Shown one piece after another: positions 1 to 11,224 of a stretch of DNA of 64,000 nucleotides. Origin of the DNA: an uncultured beta proteobacterium (lineage in GTDB: Bacteria; Pseudomonadota; Gammaproteobacteria; Burkholderiales; Burkholderiaceae_C); assembly GCA_903838565.1 (NCBI GenBank), contig CAILZB010000080.1, forward strand, positions 1 through 64,000. Reading direction: 5' to 3'. How positions within the stretch are numbered: position 1 is the first letter of the stretch; the number at the start of each line of letters is the position of its first letter. The translations under genes were made by a program, and so were the position numbers. Under the pieces are notes generated by a model, which was given only the letters and a program-made list of their open reading frames with translations, ran no database searches and was not told where the DNA came from.

Positions 1-608
1 CCGCGGTAGAAGCCGCGCGTGCCGGAGAACAGGGCCGCGGCTTCGCGGTGGTCGCAAGCGAGGTGCGCAGCCTGGCCGGACGCAGCGCCGAAGCGGCGAA
101 GGAAATCAAGTCTCTCATTTCCGCCAGCGTGGAGCGTGTGGAACAGGGCACGGTGCTGGTGGATCAGGCCGGCACGACGATGCAGGAAGTGGTGAGCAGC
201 ATCCGGCGCGTGACCGACATCATGGGTGAGATCAGCGCCGCCAGTCAGGAGCAAAGCCTGGGCGTGGCGCAGGTGGGCCAGGCCGTCACCAGCCTGGACC
301 AGACCACGCAGCAAAACGCCGCACTGGTGGAGCAGATGGCCGCTGCGGCCAGCAGCCTGAATTCGCAGGCCGGTGAACTGGTGCAGGCGGTGGCGGTGTT
401 CAAGTTGGCGGGCGCTCAGGGTAGCCACGCCACCCGCATCCCGAACCGAACCGCTGCGCCCAAACCCTATGCGCCGGCTGCTCGGCGCGCGGCCCCGGCG
501 CCCCGACCCGTGGCCAAGGTCAGCGCTGCCGCCAAGGCGCCGCAGATCACCTCGAAGCCTGCGCCACCGGCAGCGGCTGCGGGAGGCGATGATTGGGAGT
601 CTTTCTGA
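1..608 (+). CDS. Methyl-accepting chemotaxis protein, C-terminal part (partial)
   Basis: The frame is open from the window edge, so only about the last 200 residues of a chemoreceptor are seen. The first visible residues are the hairpin tip of the cytoplasmic signalling domain ([16 protein letters not shown], then [16 protein letters not shown]). This is the most conserved part of all chemoreceptors and the place where CheA and CheW bind. The coiled coil continues to about residue 130 of the visible part, followed by an Ala/Pro-rich linker of about 60 residues and the terminal sequence DWESF. That ending fits the xWxxF pentapeptide that tethers CheR or CheB to a receptor by a flexible arm. 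The ligand-binding domain and membrane segments lie outside the window, so the signal sensed is unknown. Confidence 0.95.
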   Translation, partial: AVEAARAGEQGRGFAVVASEVRSLAGRSAEAAKEIKSLISASVERVEQGTVLVDQAGTTMQEVVSSIRRVTDIMGEISAASQEQSLGVAQVGQAVTSLDQTTQQNAALVEQMAAAASSLNSQAGELVQAVAVFKLAGAQGSHATRIPNRTAAPKPYAPAARRAAPAPRPVAKVSAAAKAPQITSKPAPPAAAAGGDDWESF

Positions 609-692
609 TACTTTGCGGGAAAGACCAAAGCTACGCGCAGCGAGCGTGCTCTGTCCCCAACTGATCAGAGGTGGTTTGCGGGACAGGAGTCT

Positions 693-1880
693 TCAGTCCC
701 CTTGTCGCAGCGGGCTGCGCTTTTCCAGTTCCTCTAGATAGCCGTCGATCCCCTCGCCTTCACGCTCCAGAAAGCGCTGCACCGCGTCGGCGAAGGCTGG
801 ATGCGCGAGCCAGTGCGCGCTGCTGGTTTTCACCGGAAGCAGGGCGCGCGCCATCTTGTGCTCGCCCTGGGCACCGCCTTCAAAGCGCTGCACGCCGTGG
901 GCGATGCACCATTGCAGCGGCTGGTAGTAGCACAGCTCAAAGTGCAGGCAGTCCACTCGTTCCAGCGCGCCCCAGTAGCGGCCATAGGCGACCCTGGGCG
1001 TCGGATCCCCGGGCAGCACGTCCGACAGTCCGATCAAACTGCTGGCGACAGGCTTGCCGTCGCGCTCGGCCACAAACAGCAGCCAGTTGCCCGCCATGTG
1101 ATCGGCCATGGCCTGGAAGAAGCTGTGGTTCAGGTAGGGCGCGTTGCCATGCTCCAGGTAGGTGCGCTCATAGCAGCGGTAGAAAAAGTCCCAGTCTGGC
1201 GCGCTGATGTCCTGCCCCCGTGACCACCGAATCGTCACCCCGGCGTTGCTGACCTTGCGTCGCTCCTGGCGGATCTTCTTGCGTTTGTCCTGCGCCAGCG
1301 CTTGCAGGAACTGATCGAAGTCCTGGTAGCCAGCATTCTTCCAGTGGAACTGCACGCTGTGGCGCAGCATCATTCCGGCCTGCGCACACACCGCTTCATC
1401 GTCCTCTGCGATGAACAGCAGGTGCAGCGACGACAGGTTCTGTTCTTGGCACCAGTGCAGCAGCGCGTCCAGCAGGGCCGCCCGCGCCGGGTCATCGGTT
1501 GCCAGCAACCGGCTGCCGGGGACGGGGGTGAAAGGCACGGCCCCCAGTGCCTTGGGGTAGTAGGCCAGGCCGTGCTCGGCGTAGGCGTTGGCCCAGGCCC
1601 AGTCGAACACGTACTCGCCGTGGGAGTGGGTCTTGAGATAGAGCGCGCAGGCCGCGCACAGCTGCATGTCACCGTTGGCATCGCGCTGCCACAGCGTCAG
1701 GAAGCGCGGCGTCCAGCCGGTCTTGGGCAGGGCGCAGCCGCTGGTGTGCAGCGCGCAGAGGTATTCGTGACGCATGAACGGGTTGGGGTGCGACTGGAGC
1801 GAAAGCAGCGTGTTCCAGGCGCTCGCTGCGACATCCAGCGGCGAATTCAGCACCCGAATGACATAATCAGCTGCACTCAC
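693..1880 (-). CDS. FemAB/GNAT-like N-acyltransferase (COG3146 type)
   Basis: About 395 residues resembling the uncharacterised COG3146 family, which has the double GNAT fold of FemAB-type peptidyltransferases. The conserved N-terminal stretch (SPLDVAASAWNTLL, then NPFMRHEYLCAL) and C-terminal stretch (FEGGAQGEHKMARALLPV) are intact. The substrate is unknown; the family is often labelled peptidoglycan-related without direct proof. I chose the GTG start at 1880, just before the conserved sequence. The longer frame would begin with a TTG at 2000 inside the divergent nadE gene and would add 40 poorly conserved residues. The gene is divergent from nadE and ends about 85 bases from the chemoreceptor stop. 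Confidence 0.8.
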   Translation of the reverse strand: MSAADYVIRVLNSPLDVAASAWNTLLSLQSHPNPFMRHEYLCALHTSGCALPKTGWTPRFLTLWQRDANGDMQLCAACALYLKTHSHGEYVFDWAWANAYAEHGLAYYPKALGAVPFTPVPGSRLLATDDPARAALLDALLHWCQEQNLSSLHLLFIAEDDEAVCAQAGMMLRHSVQFHWKNAGYQDFDQFLQALAQDKRKKIRQERRKVSNAGVTIRWSRGQDISAPDWDFFYRCYERTYLEHGNAPYLNHSFFQAMADHMAGNWLLFVAERDGKPVASSLIGLSDVLPGDPTPRVAYGRYWGALERVDCLHFELCYYQPLQWCIAHGVQRFEGGAQGEHKMARALLPVKTSSAHWLAHPAFADAVQRFLEREGEGIDGYLEELEKRSPLRQGD

Positions 1881-1973
1881 GCCGTATCCCGTCGGCGCAG
1901 AAATCTTCCGGCGGTGATGCGCATCCGCTCGAGGGCTGGAACCCGCCGGACCCACACTTTGATCTGTGTACTC

Positions 1974-3656
1974 ATGACTCTCAAAATTGGCGTCGCTCAA
2001 CTCAACTTCGTGGTGGGTGACCTGACCGGCAACGCGAACAGGATCATTCTCGCCGCCAGGACCGCTTACGCACAGGGCGTGCGTCTGCTGCTGACGCCGG
2101 AACTGGCGATTTGCGGCTACGCCGCCGAAGACCTGTTCCTGCGTCCGTCCTTCATTGCAGCCTGCGATGATGCCGTGAAAACAGTGGCCCGTGAACTGGC
2201 CGGGTTAAAGGGCCTGAACGTGGTCGTGGGACGCCCGCAGCACGACCCGCTCGCCCACGCCCAGCGCAGCCGTTCTGTCGCCGTGCCTGACCTGTTCAAC
2301 GCCGCCAGCGTGCTGTGCGAAGGCCGGATCGTGGCGCACTACGCGAAACGTGAATTGCCCAACTACCAGGTGTTTGATGAGCGCCGCTATTTCGTTCCCG
2401 GTCACGAGAGTTGCGTGTTCGAGGTCGATGGCGTCAGGGTGGGCCTGCTGATCTGCGAAGACGCGTGGTTCGAGGCGCCGGCACGCGAGGCCAAGGAGGC
2501 GGGCGCCGAGGTGCTTGCCGTCATCAACGCTTCTCCGTTTCATGTGGGCAAGGGGGGCGAGCGGCGCCAGCGCATGGCCGAGCGCGCGCGCTGCGTGGGC
2601 TTGCCGCTGCTGTATGTGCATCTGGTGGGTGGCCAGGATGAAGTTGTCTTTGACGGCGCCTCGTTTGCGCTCGATGCCGCGGGCGCCGTGACGGCACGGG
2701 CCGACAGCTTCAGGGAAGAGCTGCTGCTGTTGGAGCTGCAAAGAACGGCCCCGGCCATGGCGCTGGTGGCGCGCGGACCTGTGGTGCAAGACCCCTCGGA
2801 CGAGGCCGACCTGTGGGACGCGCTGGTCATGGGCGTGCGTGACTACGTCGGCAAGAACGGTTTCCCGGGCGTGCTGCTGGGTCTGTCAGGTGGCATCGAT
2901 TCGGCCCTGGTGCTGGCCATCGCGGTCGATGCCCTGGGCGCGGACAAGGTGCGCAGCGTGATGATGCCCTCGCCCTACACGGCCGACATATCCTGGATCG
3001 ACGCGCGCGAGATGGCGCAAAGAATGGGTGTGCGCTACGACGAAATCTCCATCACGCCGGAATTCGAGGCGTTCAAGGCCTCGCTGAGCACCGAGTTCGC
3101 CGGGCGCGCGCCCGACGCGACGGAAGAGAACATCCAGGCCCGCATCCGCGGCACGCTGCTGATGGCGCTGTCCAACAAGTTCGGCTCCATCGTGCTCACC
3201 ACCGGCAACAAGAGCGAGATGGCGACGGGCTATTGCACCCTGTACGGCGACATGGCGGGCGGCTTTGCGGTGATCAAGGACCTGGTGAAAACCACGGTGT
3301 TCAAACTGGCCCATTGGCGCAATGCGCACGATCCGTACGGCAGGGGCGTGAGTCCGATCCCCGAGCGCATCATCACGCGCCCACCCAGCGCCGAGTTGCG
3401 TGCTGATCAGACAGACCAGGACAGCCTGCCGCCTTACGACGTGTTGGACGGCATTTTGCAGCGCTACATGGAGGACGACCAGAGCAGCGAGGACATCATC
3501 GCTGCGGGTTACGACAGCGAGACCGTGCACCGTGTCACGCACCTCATCAAGATCAACGAGTACAAGCGGCGTCAGTCGCCGGTGGGAATTCGCGTGACGC
3601 ACCGTAGTTTTGGCAAGGATTGGCGGTATCCTATTACCAGCAAATTCAAGGCTTGA
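1974..3656 (+). CDS. nadE: NAD+ synthase, glutamine-hydrolysing
   Basis: A 560-residue two-domain enzyme for the last step of NAD synthesis: deamido-NAD+ plus ATP and glutamine-derived ammonia gives NAD+. The N-terminal nitrilase-like glutaminase domain carries the Glu-Lys-Cys triad near residues 43 (TPELAICGYAAED), 125 (AHYAKRELPNY) and 161 (GLLICEDAWF). The C-terminal synthetase domain has the ATP pyrophosphatase loop LSGGIDSALVLAIA at about residue 304. The frame extends upstream without a stop, but the ATG at 1974 places the N-terminus at MTLKIGVAQLNFVVGD, the usual nitrilase opening. glnB follows after 38 bases, a common Burkholderiales arrangement that suggests co-transcription of two glutamine/nitrogen-linked genes. 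Confidence 0.96.
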   Translation: MTLKIGVAQLNFVVGDLTGNANRIILAARTAYAQGVRLLLTPELAICGYAAEDLFLRPSFIAACDDAVKTVARELAGLKGLNVVVGRPQHDPLAHAQRSRSVAVPDLFNAASVLCEGRIVAHYAKRELPNYQVFDERRYFVPGHESCVFEVDGVRVGLLICEDAWFEAPAREAKEAGAEVLAVINASPFHVGKGGERRQRMAERARCVGLPLLYVHLVGGQDEVVFDGASFALDAAGAVTARADSFREELLLLELQRTAPAMALVARGPVVQDPSDEADLWDALVMGVRDYVGKNGFPGVLLGLSGGIDSALVLAIAVDALGADKVRSVMMPSPYTADISWIDAREMAQRMGVRYDEISITPEFEAFKASLSTEFAGRAPDATEENIQARIRGTLLMALSNKFGSIVLTTGNKSEMATGYCTLYGDMAGGFAVIKDLVKTTVFKLAHWRNAHDPYGRGVSPIPERIITRPPSAELRADQTDQDSLPPYDVLDGILQRYMEDDQSSEDIIAAGYDSETVHRVTHLIKINEYKRRQSPVGIRVTHRSFGKDWRYPITSKFKA

Positions 3657-3685
3657 AGCAACGCCTGGCATTTCATCTTTTTTAA

Positions 3686-4610
<925 letters not shown>

Positions 4611-4614
<4 letters not shown>

Positions 4615-5024
4615 GCCAGCCACCTTTGCGCCAGCGCCGCTGACCAGATGCCCGCGCAAAGGATCAGGCTCAGCAGCACGGCCGCGCTTCCCATGTCCTT
4701 GGCGCGCTTGGAGAGGTCGTGCCATTCGGGCCCGATGCGGTCGATGGCCGCTTCGAGACCGGTATTGAGCAGCTCGACGATCATGACCAGCAGCATCGAG
4801 CCCGCGAGCAGGGCGGTTTCGACCCAGCTGCGGCCGAGCCAGAACGACAGCGGAATGGCCAGCAGCGCCACCTTGGCTTCCTGCCGGAAGGCAGGTTCAC
4901 CCCAGCCGGCCTGCAGGCCCTGAAGCGAATAGCCGGTGGCATGCCATAGGCGATTCAAGCCGGTGCGCGCTTTTTGCGGATTGACCGGGTCCATGGCGAG
5001 AGGTTGTGGAGCATGAGAAGACAT
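4611..5024 (-). CDS. dgkA: Diacylglycerol kinase, DgkA type
   Basis: A 137-residue small integral membrane kinase that phosphorylates diacylglycerol to phosphatidic acid and so recycles lipid left from envelope glycan synthesis. The conserved active-site segment VELLNTGLEAAIDRIGPEWH and the following KRAKDMGSAAV match the E. coli-type enzyme. Three hydrophobic segments follow an amphipathic N-terminal region. I chose the ATG at 5024; the longer frame begins with a GTG inside the RDD gene. The stop overlaps the LOG start (ATGA), which suggests translational coupling. Confidence 0.93.
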
Positions 5025-5049
5025 GCGCCGATTGTCGTCGACGAATAAG

Positions 5050-5547
5050 TCAGGGAGTGGCCGGCGCACACGAGATCAGCCGCGTGCCGGCGAGTGCGTC
5101 GTGCCAGAACTGCCGATGGGGGTGAAGGCGGCTCAGCACCGCCCATACCGCAATCCAGCCCAGGATGATCACAGCCGAATCGCGCCCCGACAGGTGAAAG
5201 GGCGCCATTGCCGCCAGCGGCGGCAGGAACCACAGCCAGCTCAGCAGATATCGGAGCAGGGCGCGCCATTGTGTCAGCGGCTGGCCCTGGCGGTCGACCA
5301 CGCGGATATGCCAGGTTTTCATCGCCAGGGTCTGCCCCTTGGACCAGAACCACGTGAAGTAGATGCCGAACACGACGAACAGGAAGGCCTGCAGCGCATT
5401 GCGGTTGTCCATCGCATTGCGGGTCTGGCTCAGGGTGCCGAACAAATAGGCGGCGACAAAGACCACGCCAAACATCAGCAGGCCTTCGTACATCAGGCAA
5501 GCCAGGCGCCGCCACAGGCTGGGTGCAATGAGCAAGCTGGAAGGCAT
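5050..5547 (-). CDS. RDD family membrane protein
   Basis: A 165-residue inner-membrane protein of the RDD family. The namesake pattern is seen as an early Arg (SLWRRLACLMYEGLLMF) and a later Asp-containing stretch (LAMKTWHIRVVDRQGQPL). There are roughly four hydrophobic segments, with the C-terminal part ending LHPHRQFWHDALAGTRLI, a usual RDD ending. The function of the family is mostly unknown; a few members are linked to ion transport. It sits between DUF3106 and dgkA in the sigma-factor operon, which consists mostly of membrane or exported proteins. Confidence 0.88.
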   Translation of the reverse strand: MPSSLLIAPSLWRRLACLMYEGLLMFGVVFVAAYLFGTLSQTRNAMDNRNALQAFLFVVFGIYFTWFWSKGQTLAMKTWHIRVVDRQGQPLTQWRALLRYLLSWLWFLPPLAAMAPFHLSGRDSAVIILGWIAVWAVLSRLHPHRQFWHDALAGTRLISCAPATP

Positions 5548-5607
5548 CGGGGCGTGGGCAGGCAGGCAGGCCGGTCGTGGCGAGTCGGGCCCGCAAGACC
5601 GAAGCGA

Positions 5608-6378
5608 TCAGTCGGTCGAGCTCAGGCTGGGTGCAGCCGAAGAAGCCGCTGGCATGAGCGCGGGTGCGGGATCGGCCGCGGGGGCCGTCACCGCCAGCGC
5701 TTTTTCGGGCTGGGGCAGCAGGGTTTTCTGGTCGATCCTGTGCGTCGCGGTGGCGATCTTCTGTCCGGGCTTGACCGACTTTGCCGATGTCGGTACCACG
5801 GTCAATTGCGCGCCCGTGTCGGGTTTGACAACCGGCGCCGCGCCCTTCGGCGTCGGATGTTTGCTGGCCAGCCTGTTTTTTTCTTCAGGGCTGAGCGCCT
5901 GGTAGGCCTGCCATTTTTCCTGCTTCTCGGTGGGTGAAATGGCCTTGGCCTGGGCGTAGTTCAGGCGTGCCTGCGTACGTTGCTCAGCGCTGAGCGTGAC
6001 CCACTCCGTCATCCGCGCCTGCAACTTGACCTGTTCGGCGCCTGCCATATTGGGGTAATTCTTGGAAAGGGCCAGCCATTTGCGCTTTTGCGCATCGCTC
6101 AGGCCATTCCAGTGACCGTGCAGCGGTTGCAGCGCGAGTTGCTGGGCCGGCGTCAGTTCAAGCCAGAGCGGTCCCGAGGGTGCGCTGGCGTCTGTTTTCG
6201 GGGTCGAGGTACGCTGAGCCGATGGCGCGCTGGCGTGGGATGCAGGCCGCGCCGCGCTGGCAGAGGTGGCGGGCTCGCCCGCGGCCACCCATCCTGCGGT
6301 CACCAGCAGCAGCGCAACAGCCGCACCCGTCCATTGCGTGCTGCGCAGCTGCATCAACGCGAACAAGCGCTTGCGCAT
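5608..6378 (-). CDS. DUF3106 domain protein, exported, LTxxQ-like
   Basis: A 256-residue protein with an N-terminal signal or anchor sequence (basic start MRKRLFALMQL, then a hydrophobic stretch ending near residue 33). A low-complexity Ala/Ser/Thr linker leads to a helical region of about 100 residues with repeated motifs: LTPAQQLALQPL, LSDAQKRKWLAL, LSAEQRTQARLNY, LSPEEKNRLA. The family is annotated only as DUF3106. These motifs resemble the LTxxQ motif of CpxP/Spy-type periplasmic chaperones and metal sensors; that link is my inference. The C-terminal tail is Ala/Pro-rich. It lies 11 bases after the DUF3619 gene, in the operon headed by the sigma factor. Confidence 0.82.
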   Translation of the reverse strand: MRKRLFALMQLRSTQWTGAAVALLLVTAGWVAAGEPATSASAARPASHASAPSAQRTSTPKTDASAPSGPLWLELTPAQQLALQPLHGHWNGLSDAQKRKWLALSKNYPNMAGAEQVKLQARMTEWVTLSAEQRTQARLNYAQAKAISPTEKQEKWQAYQALSPEEKNRLASKHPTPKGAAPVVKPDTGAQLTVVPTSAKSVKPGQKIATATHRIDQKTLLPQPEKALAVTAPAADPAPALMPAASSAAPSLSSTD

Positions 6379-6389
6379 GCCGTCGCGCC

Positions 6390-6827
6390 CTAGCGAGCCT
6401 GATCCTGGTCTGCCTTGAGGAAATTGACGAAGCCGGGGTCGGCATAGGCCGATGGCGGCAATTCGTCGGTGAGAATGGCCGAGTCAATTTCCGCCACTTC
6501 GTCGGCACGGTATTGGTTTTGCACCACATTGATGCCGATCAGTCCCATCGCCAGCACCACCAGCGGGACGGCAGACACCAGACGGCTCCACCAATTGAGA
6601 CCTTCGTCGCCAAATGTGAGTGTGGCGGCGCCGCCCGAGCCCATCACCGCGGTCGCGGTGCGCGTCACGGCGATCTTGCGCTTGGCCAATGCCTGCACCC
6701 GCGATGCACGCAGGCGTTCTGAAATGTCGTAGGGCAATTCTGCGGTCGCACCCGACAACCGTGCTGCCACTTTGAGCCCGTATTGGTTTTGCAGGTTTTC
6801 TGCCTGGCGGTGTAGCGAATCAGTCAT
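6390..6827 (-). CDS. DUF3619 family protein, single-pass membrane protein (putative anti-sigma partner)
   Basis: A 145-residue protein with a soluble N-terminal part of about 80 residues (including YDISERLRASRVQALAKRK), one hydrophobic segment (LVSAVPLVVLAMGLIGINVV), and a C-terminal tail ending ELPPSAYADPGFVNFLK, the conserved end of DUF3619. Its start overlaps the sigma-factor stop by 4 bases (ATGA), the coupling usual for sigma/anti-sigma pairs. A cytoplasmic N-terminus, one membrane span and an outer tail match the topology of many anti-sigma factors, but no known anti-sigma domain is recognisable. The anti-sigma role is inference from position and topology. Confidence 0.82.
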   Translation of the reverse strand: MTDSLHRQAENLQNQYGLKVAARLSGATAELPYDISERLRASRVQALAKRKIAVTRTATAVMGSGGAATLTFGDEGLNWWSRLVSAVPLVVLAMGLIGINVVQNQYRADEVAEIDSAILTDELPPSAYADPGFVNFLKADQDQAR

Positions 6828-7432
6828 ATTTTTATTCCCTTGGCTTTAAGTGCGGCACTCAGCGCTTGTGTAGCCCTGAAGCAGTGCACTTTCACACTAC
6901 CTTCCGAGCAGCCCATTGCAGCAGCGGTCTCGGCAACGTCCATTTCCTCCCAGTAACGCATGAGGAACGCTTCCCGTTGACGTGGCGACAACTGTTGCAA
7001 CTCAGTTTCGATCTCACGCAAGACTTGTGCCCGACTGGTCGTGGTTTCGGCGCTTTCCGTACCATCCGACTCGTTTTCGACCTCCAAAGTTTCCAAAATA
7101 TCAAATTCTTCGTCCTCAGCGCTGGCGTGGTAGTCGCTGAAGTTGGAAAACAGCGCGTTGCGCGTCTTCTGCCTGCGAAACCAGTCCAGCGTGCAATTGG
7201 ACAGAATACGCTGGAACAGCAAGGGCAGTTCAGCCGCAGGCTTATCCCCGTAGTGTTCTGCCAGCTTCATCATGCTTTCCTGCACGATATCCAGCGCGGA
7301 TTCCTCGTTCCGGACGTGGTAAACGGAACGCTTGAACGCACGTTTTTCCACCCCCTTGAGGAATTCTGAAAGCTCGAGTTCTGTGGCCAAAGGCGGCGCC
7401 GTCCGGTAATGGAGTGACCCCGACGCGCTCAT
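6824..7432 (-). CDS. RNA polymerase sigma factor, ECF-like sigma-70 family
   Basis: A 202-residue group IV-type sigma factor with region 2 (NEESALDIVQESMMKLAEHY, then TLDWFRRQKTRNALF) and region 4 (LQQLSPRQREAFLMRYWEEM, then MGCSEGSVKVHCFRATQAL, the helix-turn-helix that reads the -35 element). An acidic linker of about 40 residues joins them. The ATG at 7432 is used; a TTG two codons upstream is less likely. It is the first gene of a minus-strand run of six closely spaced genes (DUF3619, DUF3106, RDD, dgkA, LOG). The downstream set suggests an envelope-related regulon. I could not identify an autoregulated promoter. Confidence 0.9.
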   Translation of the reverse strand: MSASGSLHYRTAPPLATELELSEFLKGVEKRAFKRSVYHVRNEESALDIVQESMMKLAEHYGDKPAAELPLLFQRILSNCTLDWFRRQKTRNALFSNFSDYHASAEDEEFDILETLEVENESDGTESAETTTSRAQVLREIETELQQLSPRQREAFLMRYWEEMDVAETAAAMGCSEGSVKVHCFRATQALSAALKAKGIKI

Positions 7433-7707
7433 GGGCAAGCGTCAGGAATGAAGATTGCCCAAATTATCGCATTGCCGCAAGGCGGCCGGTCCGGGGCCGC
7501 TGGTGCGCAATTCAATTCCGGGCTTCGACGAAAATGCTGCAATGCAATGCGATAATCGCAGCGCAAGTCATCAAAGGCAAAAGGGTCTCGGCTCGGCGGC
7601 AATTAATTCCGCTTATGGCCTTGGCCTCAAGTCCCGACACCGCCCCACAAAGGCATGGCGAAGGGGCACCCAAGGTTTTTCGTTAGAGAAATTCACAAAG
7701 GTTCATC
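7433..7707. other. Intergenic region between sigma factor and ilvI
   Basis: About 275 bases between two divergent transcription units. I see a GATAAT at 7551-7556 that could be a -10 element for ilvI, but no well-spaced -35 element. I found no Ile/Val-rich leader peptide and no terminator hairpin, so attenuation like that upstream of leuA is not evident here. A ribosome-binding AAAGG lies about 7 bases before the ilvI ATG. Confidence 0.4.
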
Positions 7708-9492
7708 ATGGAAATTTCAAAGGCCGAATCGTCGGCCACATCGGCAATGCCTCATCCCGCGCCCAAATCCGTCCCGGAACTCATGGGTTCGGAGATTCTG
7801 ATCAAGACGCTTCAGGCCGAAGGCGTCAAGTACATCTGGGGCTACCCCGGCGGCGCCGTTCTGTACATCTACGACGCCCTGTACAAGCAGGACACGATGC
7901 AGCACGTACTGGTGCGCCACGAACAGGCCGCCGTGCACGCGGCTGACGGCTATGCGCGCGCCACGGGCGACGTGGGTGTGGCGCTGGTCACCTCCGGCCC
8001 GGGCCTGACGAATGCCGTCACCGGTATCGCCACCGCCTACATGGACAGCATTCCTATGGTGATCGTTGCGGGCCAAGTGCCCACGCACGCCATCGGGCAG
8101 GACGCATTCCAGGAATGCGACACGGTGGGCATCACGCGCCCGGTGGTGAAGCACAACTTTCTGGTGAAGGACGTGCGTGACCTGGCGCTGACGATGAAGA
8201 AGGCGTTCCACATCGCGCGCAGCGGCCGCCCGGGCCCGGTGGTGGTGGACATTCCGAAGGACGTGTCCTTCAAGAAGACGCCCTATGCCGGCTACCCGGA
8301 AACCGTGGAAATGCGTTCCTACAACCCGGTGCGCAAGGGCCATTCGGGCCAGATCCGCAAGGCGTTGCAGCTGCTACTGGCTGCCAAGCGCCCGTACATC
8401 TACACCGGCGGCGGCGTGGTGGCGAGCAACGCCTCGGCCGAACTGCGTGCCTTGGTGGACATGCTGGGTTATCCGACGACCCAAACCCTGATGGGACTGG
8501 GCTCGTACCCGGCGAGCGACCGCAAGTTCCTGGGCATGCTGGGCATGCACGGCACCATGGAAGCCAACAACGCGATGCAGAATTGCGATGTGCTGCTGGC
8601 CGTGGGCGCGCGCTTTGACGACCGCGTGATCGGTAACCCCAAGCATTTTTCGCAGAACGAACGCAAGATCATTCATATCGACATCGATCCGTCGAGCATT
8701 TCGAAACGCGTCAAGGTCGACATTCCGATCGTGGGCGATGTGAAGGACGTGTTGACCGAGATGATTGCGATCATCCGTGAAGGCAGCGTCAAGCCCGATC
8801 CTGCAGCGCTGAGCGCGTGGTGGGAGACGATTGAAGGCTGGCGCCGCCGCGACTGCCTCAAGTACGACCACGGCAAGGGCGACGTGATCAAGCCGCAGTA
8901 CGTGGTGGAAACGCTGTGGAACATGACCAAGGACGCCGACGCCTACATCACCTCGGACGTGGGTCAGCACCAGATGTGGGCGGCGCAGTATTACCGCTTC
9001 GACGAGCCGCGGCGCTGGATCAATTCGGGCGGGTTGGGCACCATGGGCGTGGGCATCCCCTACGCCATGGGCATCAAGCTGGCCAAGCCCGAAAGTGAAG
9101 TGTTCTGCGTCACCGGCGAGGGTTCGGTGCAGATGTGCATCCAGGAACTCTCCACGTGCCTGCAGTACAACACGCCGATCAAGATCCTGGCTTTGAACAA
9201 CCGCTACCTGGGCATGGTGCGCCAATGGCAGGAGATCGAGTATTCGGGTCGCTACAGCCACAGCTACATGGACGCGCTGCCCGATTTCGTCAAGCTGGCG
9301 CAGGCCTATGGCCACGTCGGCATGCTGATCGAGCGCCCTGAAGACGTGGAGGGCGCGTTGCGCGAGGCGCGCAAGCTCAAGGACCGAACCGTGTTCATGG
9401 ACTTCCGCACCGACCCCACGGAGAACGTGTTCCCGATGGTGAAGGCCGGCATGGGCATCACCGAAATGCTGCTTGGCGCGGAGGACCTCTGA
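7708..9492 (+). CDS. ilvI: Acetolactate synthase large (catalytic) subunit
   Basis: A 594-residue ThDP enzyme, the full family length. It condenses two pyruvates to acetolactate or pyruvate and 2-oxobutyrate to acetohydroxybutyrate, the first common step of Val, Leu and Ile synthesis. The N-terminal PYR domain has [15 protein letters not shown] and the ThDP-activating Glu in [18 protein letters not shown]. The middle domain binds FAD. The C-terminal domain has the metal/ThDP motif beginning at [14 protein letters not shown] and ending at [13 protein letters not shown]. The ATG at 7708 has an AAAGG about 7 bases upstream. The small subunit ilvH follows after one base, so the two subunits are probably made together. 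Named ilvI for its pairing with ilvH; ilvB is an equivalent label. Confidence 0.96.
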   Translation: MEISKAESSATSAMPHPAPKSVPELMGSEILIKTLQAEGVKYIWGYPGGAVLYIYDALYKQDTMQHVLVRHEQAAVHAADGYARATGDVGVALVTSGPGLTNAVTGIATAYMDSIPMVIVAGQVPTHAIGQDAFQECDTVGITRPVVKHNFLVKDVRDLALTMKKAFHIARSGRPGPVVVDIPKDVSFKKTPYAGYPETVEMRSYNPVRKGHSGQIRKALQLLLAAKRPYIYTGGGVVASNASAELRALVDMLGYPTTQTLMGLGSYPASDRKFLGMLGMHGTMEANNAMQNCDVLLAVGARFDDRVIGNPKHFSQNERKIIHIDIDPSSISKRVKVDIPIVGDVKDVLTEMIAIIREGSVKPDPAALSAWWETIEGWRRRDCLKYDHGKGDVIKPQYVVETLWNMTKDADAYITSDVGQHQMWAAQYYRFDEPRRWINSGGLGTMGVGIPYAMGIKLAKPESEVFCVTGEGSVQMCIQELSTCLQYNTPIKILALNNRYLGMVRQWQEIEYSGRYSHSYMDALPDFVKLAQAYGHVGMLIERPEDVEGALREARKLKDRTVFMDFRTDPTENVFPMVKAGMGITEMLLGAEDL

Positions 9493-9493
9493 C

Positions 9494-9985
9494 ATGAAAC
9501 ACATCATCGCTGTCTTGCTGGAAAACGAGCCCGGCGCACTGTCGCGCGTGGTGGGGCTGTTCTCGGCCCGTGGCTACAACATCGAGTCGCTGACGGTGGC
9601 GCCGACCGAAGACCCGAGCCTGTCGCGCATGACGATACAGACCACGGGATCGGACGACGTGATCGAGCAGATCACCAAGCACCTGAACCGCCTGATTGAA
9701 GTCGTCAAGGTCGTGGACCTGACCGAAGGCGCCTACACCGAGCGTGAGCTCATGATGGTCAAGGTGCGCGCCGTGGGCAAGGAGCGCGAGGAGATGAAGC
9801 GCATGGCCGATATCTTCCGCGGCCGCATCATTGACGTCACAGAGAAGAGTTACACGATTGAGTTGACCGGCGACCAGGGCAAGAACGACGCTTTCCTGGA
9901 AGCGCTGGAACGCGGCGCGATCCTGGAGACGGTGCGCACCGGCTCCAGCGGCATCGGCCGGGGAGAGCGTATTCTGCGGGTCTGA
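9494..9985 (+). CDS. ilvH: Acetolactate synthase small (regulatory) subunit
   Basis: A 163-residue regulatory subunit with an N-terminal ACT domain (MKHIIAVLLENEPGALSRVV, then GLFSARGYNIESLTV) and a C-terminal ALS_SS domain (RELMMVKVRAVGKEREEMKR). It binds valine for feedback inhibition and activates the catalytic subunit. The start is set at the ATG 9494, one base after the ilvI stop; a longer reading would overlap ilvI by 20 bases. The essential Gly of the first turn (ENEPGALSR) is present, so valine sensitivity is expected but not proven. Confidence 0.96.
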   Translation: MKHIIAVLLENEPGALSRVVGLFSARGYNIESLTVAPTEDPSLSRMTIQTTGSDDVIEQITKHLNRLIEVVKVVDLTEGAYTERELMMVKVRAVGKEREEMKRMADIFRGRIIDVTEKSYTIELTGDQGKNDAFLEALERGAILETVRTGSSGIGRGERILRV

Positions 9986-10011
9986 GTTTTTCCAAGTCCG
10001 TGCGCGCGTTT

Positions 10012-11131
<1,120 letters not shown>

Positions 11132-11147
11132 TCTTCTTGTGACAAGC

Positions 11148-11174
11148 AGGGCCACTTCGGTGGCCCTTTTTTTT
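11148..11174 (+). terminator. Rho-independent terminator of the ilv operon
   Basis: A perfect stem AGGGCCAC/GTGGCCCT around a UUCG tetraloop (arms 11148-11155 and 11160-11167) runs directly into an eight-T tract (11167-11174). It lies 16 bases after the ilvC stop. Confidence 0.93.
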
Positions 11175-11224
11175 GGTGTTGCAGAGCGTACACTTGCGGC
11201 CTGTCCACAGTCCAAACCCGATCC

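Noticed and set aside
7455-7946. 163-codon frame across the ilvI start
   Set aside because: It overlaps ilvI out of frame and lacks any recognisable motif.
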